Below are positions 6,851 to 6,990 of a stretch of DNA of 6,990 nucleotides, in pieces; the first letter of the stretch is position 1, and each line of letters opens with the position of its first letter. The notes below the pieces were generated by a model, which was given only the letters and a program-made list of their open reading frames with translations, was not told the origin of the DNA and ran no database searches. Origin of the DNA: Bacteroidota bacterium (GTDB lineage Bacteria; Bacteroidota; Bacteroidia; Chitinophagales; Chitinophagaceae); NCBI GenBank assembly GCA_023386855.1, contig JAEWIW010000097.1, forward strand, positions 1 to 6,990. The letters run 5' to 3'. The position numbers and the translations under genes were made by a program.

Positions 6851-6910
6851 TGCCGGAGATTTTCACATGGAAATGGCAGGCAAATGGTGTATGACAGGCC
6901 GCTTTTCCCT

Positions 6911-6951
6911 ACCCCGTGCCACGCCCCCGTGCCACGGTCCCGTGCCACGGG
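6911..6951. repeat. Three tandem 13-bp repeats with palindromic core (CCCGTGCCACG)
   Basis: The 11-base unit CCCGTGCCACG occurs exactly three times, at 6913-6923, 6926-6936 and 6939-6949, with a fixed 13-bp period and two variable bases between copies. Each copy contains the palindrome CGTG-C-CACG. In the third copy it extends to CCCGTG-C-CACGGG (6939-6951). The block is strikingly GC-rich beside its surroundings. The repeats are seen directly. They could be an array of binding sites for a dimeric regulator, a species-specific extragenic repeat family, or a slippage-prone microsatellite-like tract. Confidence 0.85.
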
Positions 6952-6974
6952 GTACAGGAGGTGACATTTTTTGT

Positions 6975-6982
6975 TATCTTAC
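6975..6982 (+). promoter_or_regulatory. Possible rightward -7 promoter element (TATCTTAC)
   Basis: TATCTTAC matches six of eight positions of TAnnTTTG, counting the two free positions, and faces the right edge of the window. No -33 TTTG is found at the expected distance, where the sequence is GC-rich. It is listed because the 13-bp array lies immediately upstream, as regulator sites often do. The downstream gene is outside the window. Confidence 0.25.
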
Positions 6983-6990
6983 AAATCAAC

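Larger units (their letters stand above)
6755..6990. other. Noncoding control region between ssb and the window edge
   Basis: No convincing gene is seen on either strand. The minus-strand frame open from the edge runs 26 codons into a TAG within the repeat array, and its translation looks like noise. The region holds the candidate ssb promoter with a palindrome in its spacer, a 7-bp inverted repeat, and the GC-rich 13-bp repeat array, each listed separately. What lies beyond 6990 is unknown. A divergent gene would fit the layout. Confidence 0.7.

Noticed and set aside
6594..6866. 90-residue minus-strand frame overlapping ssb and its upstream region
   Set aside because: It overlaps the ssb N-terminus in another frame, spans the probable promoter, and shows no recognisable domain.
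6911..6949. The 13-bp array as a CRISPR
   Set aside because: The repeats are 11 bases with 2-base gaps, far too short for CRISPR repeats and spacers, and no cas gene is present.
1..6990. tRNA, rRNA, riboswitch, insertion sequence or phage signatures
   Set aside because: No tRNA-like cloverleaf, rRNA-like stretch, transposase, integrase, terminal inverted repeats or long leader sequence was seen on either strand.

Overview
The window looks like ordinary chromosomal sequence from a member of the Bacteroidota, most likely of the Chitinophagaceae type. Several things point there: a secreted S8 protease ending in a type IX secretion (T9SS) sorting domain, a lipoprotein with a relaxed lipobox followed by lysines, an SSB with a WVDCSYW core, promoter-like sites of the TAnnTTTG class, and few Shine-Dalgarno sequences. 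The genus-level assignment is inference from remembered family patterns, not from a database search.

Left part (1-2525, + strand). The last 17 codons of a gene that is probably sucA/odhA (2-oxoglutarate dehydrogenase E1) are followed after 12 bp by complete odhB/sucB (E2 succinyltransferase). Next comes an RsmB/NOP2-type RNA cytosine-5 methyltransferase whose GTG start shares one base with the odhB stop. This looks like one transcription unit linking a TCA-cycle complex with an RNA methyltransferase.

Middle and right part (2534-6754, - strand). Read from right to left the order is ssb (single-strand DNA-binding protein), mnmA (tRNA U34 2-thiolation), an unrecognised predicted lipoprotein, and a secreted subtilisin-like protease with a T9SS C-terminal domain. 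Gaps are 55-71 bp, so read-through is possible, but ssb and mnmA each have a promoter-like element of their own. The RNA methyltransferase and the protease converge with only 8 bp between their stops and no visible terminator.

Right edge (6755-6990). No gene is supported here. The stretch holds the probable ssb promoter with a small palindrome inside it, a 7-bp hairpin, and a GC-rich array of three 13-bp repeats, each built on a palindromic core. A possible promoter facing out of the window follows the array.

No mobile element, CRISPR array, RNA gene or defence system was found. I see no convincing new biological system. The best leads are the 13-bp palindromic array, the lipoprotein of unknown function next to the secreted protease, a hairpin directly in front of the lipoprotein start, and a three-cysteine active-site pattern in MnmA.
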